Below, piece by piece: positions 38,918-39,439 of a stretch of 39,439 nt of DNA. The stretch covers positions 1 through 39,439 of the forward strand of contig JACQCK010000020.1 of the NCBI GenBank assembly GCA_016201695.1, written 5' to 3'. Under the pieces are notes generated by a model. The model made no database searches. It was not told where the DNA came from and saw only the letters and a list, made by a program, of their open reading frames with translations. The position numbers and the translations under genes were made by a program. How positions within the stretch are numbered: the stretch's first letter is position 1; every line of letters starts with the position of its first letter. Source of the stretch: Candidatus Roizmanbacteria bacterium. GTDB taxonomy: Bacteria; Patescibacteriota; Microgenomatia; UBA1406; GWC2-37-13.

Positions 38918-39325
38918 ATGACGGAAAGAGTGCTTTCGCAGGAAGTTAGCGTCAAAATAGGGACGCTGGCGGTGGCGCCAGTGCATCAAATTGACAGTAT
39001 CTTACAAAGTAGTCCTCACGATTTAGCCGGGTATAAAAAATTACTTCCTCGTGAACTTGATCCGTTGCAACAAGCAGAACAAGTGATTATTGAGTGCGGT
39101 TCGAAGGGACTGGGCGATGGTATTATGCAACTGCGGCCTGCTTTTGCCATGGCCCGCCGGCTTCCCCGGAAAAAATTCGTTTTGACGGTACCGCCTCCGT
39201 TCGCCACAATTGCCTATTGGCGCCGGCCGGATAACGTTTCACTGGCAGTTGATTTTAGTCCGGAAGAGCTTTTTAAAGAGGGAAATTTTTATATCTCTTT
39301 TGGGTCTAGTCTAGCAAACTTCTAA
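38918..39325 (+). CDS. GT9-like glycosyltransferase N-terminal part, probably truncated
   Basis: A 135-residue protein. EQVIIECGSKGLGDGIMQLR with PAFAMARRLPRKKFVLTV resembles the N-terminal Rossmann start of family-9 (heptosyltransferase-like) glycosyltransferases (GxxGDxxxxxPAxxxLRxxxP). A full member has about 300 residues, so the C-terminal sugar-nucleotide domain is missing. The last residues (GSSLANF) probably derive from an IS end; the partial transposase begins just after the stop. Likely a broken gene. Confidence 0.5.
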   Translation: MTERVLSQEVSVKIGTLAVAPVHQIDSILQSSPHDLAGYKKLLPRELDPLQQAEQVIIECGSKGLGDGIMQLRPAFAMARRLPRKKFVLTVPPPFATIAYWRRPDNVSLAVDFSPEELFKEGNFYISFGSSLANF

Positions 39326-39439
39326 CTATAAGACATATTTTCTCATGAGTTTCTGAAACGATATTTTCATGTTTCTGCGGTGATTAAATCTCCACTCCGA
39401 TTCTTTCAAGTATAACAAGAACTTTGCTTTAGGTACTCC
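39326..39439 (-). CDS. IS1595-family transposase, C-terminal end (partial)
   Basis: The minus strand from the window edge is open for 37 codons to TAG (39326-39328). FLLYLKESEWRFNHRRNM resembles the C-terminal helix of ISXO2-like transposases (HLxxYLxExxFRYNxR). It is only the tail; the catalytic part is beyond the window. It lies directly behind the truncated GT9-like gene. Confidence 0.55.
   Translation of the reverse strand, partial: GVPKAKFLLYLKESEWRFNHRRNMKISFQKLMRKYVL

Noticed and set aside
188-39325. Alternative genetic code (UGA as glycine)
   Set aside because: TGA ends several well-bounded genes at the expected family length, for example the VOC gene and the dioxygenase-neighbour genes, and does not appear inside conserved domains.

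Overview
The window looks like a chromosomal segment of a small-genome Candidate Phyla Radiation (Patescibacteria) bacterium, most likely near the Microgenomates; this is inferred from gene content and style, not proven. The signs are: many lineage-specific hypothetical proteins, a huge Cys-rich secreted protein with a DUF5667-like region, a membrane-embedded spermidine-synthase-like protein, several toxin-antitoxin pairs and four-helix-bundle, HxxxH and PQ-loop-like small proteins. TGA is an ordinary stop codon, so the Gracilibacteria/SR1 UGA=Gly code does not apply. A striking style feature is that most genes have a TATAAT-like -10 box ending only 5-10 nt before the start codon, so most mRNAs should be leaderless. 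I used this to move several start codons.

Layout. 1-3.0 kb: 3' end of msrA, a spermidine-synthase-like membrane protein, and divergent uppP. 3.1-4.0 kb: a tRNA-Asn gene preceded by a broken tRNA-like copy split by a palindrome; a 5'-truncated large serine recombinase on the minus strand ends inside the tRNA. 4.1-11.7 kb: accessory genes (small hypothetical, alpha/beta hydrolase, nucleotidyltransferase-like protein, HAD phosphatase, HisC-like aminotransferase, TrmB-like regulator divergent from a cysteine-synthase-fold PLP protein, and a split lycopene cyclase of two small membrane proteins). 11.9-17.4 kb: two convergent 2-oxoglutarate/Fe(II)-oxygenase-like genes, metK, and a phosphate transporter-DUF47 pair. 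17.4-21.9 kb: a GT-C glycosyltransferase and the large secreted Cys-rich protein. 21.9-25.6 kb: an AT-rich island with a single-chain restriction-modification enzyme and a frameshifted IS1595-type transposase. 25.6-36.3 kb: nucleotidyltransferase-like proteins, an AbrB-Doc pair, two Phd-RelE pairs, a broken VapBC-like pair, a methyltransferase, a D-2-hydroxyacid dehydrogenase flanked by a truncated and a full DJ-1/PfpI gene, an MBL hydrolase and a lincosamide-nucleotidyltransferase-like protein. 36.3-39.4 kb: a VOC protein, a SET-domain protein, hypotheticals, an MGMT-domain protein, and a GT9-like gene apparently cut short by an IS whose transposase end lies at the window edge.

How the genes may work together. 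Clear partnerships are the phosphate transporter with its DUF47 partner, the two lycopene cyclase halves, the TA pairs with palindromic operators, and the TrmB-like regulator with the PLP gene it faces across an inverted repeat. PfpI, the 2-hydroxyacid dehydrogenase, the MBL protein and the VOC protein could share a reactive-aldehyde/2-hydroxyacid theme, but this is only inference. A 93-bp element is present twice, 12 kb apart and inverted, each time between divergent genes; together with the serine recombinase remnant, two IS remnants, the duplicated pfpI fragment and the duplicated small ORF it shows an actively rearranged region.
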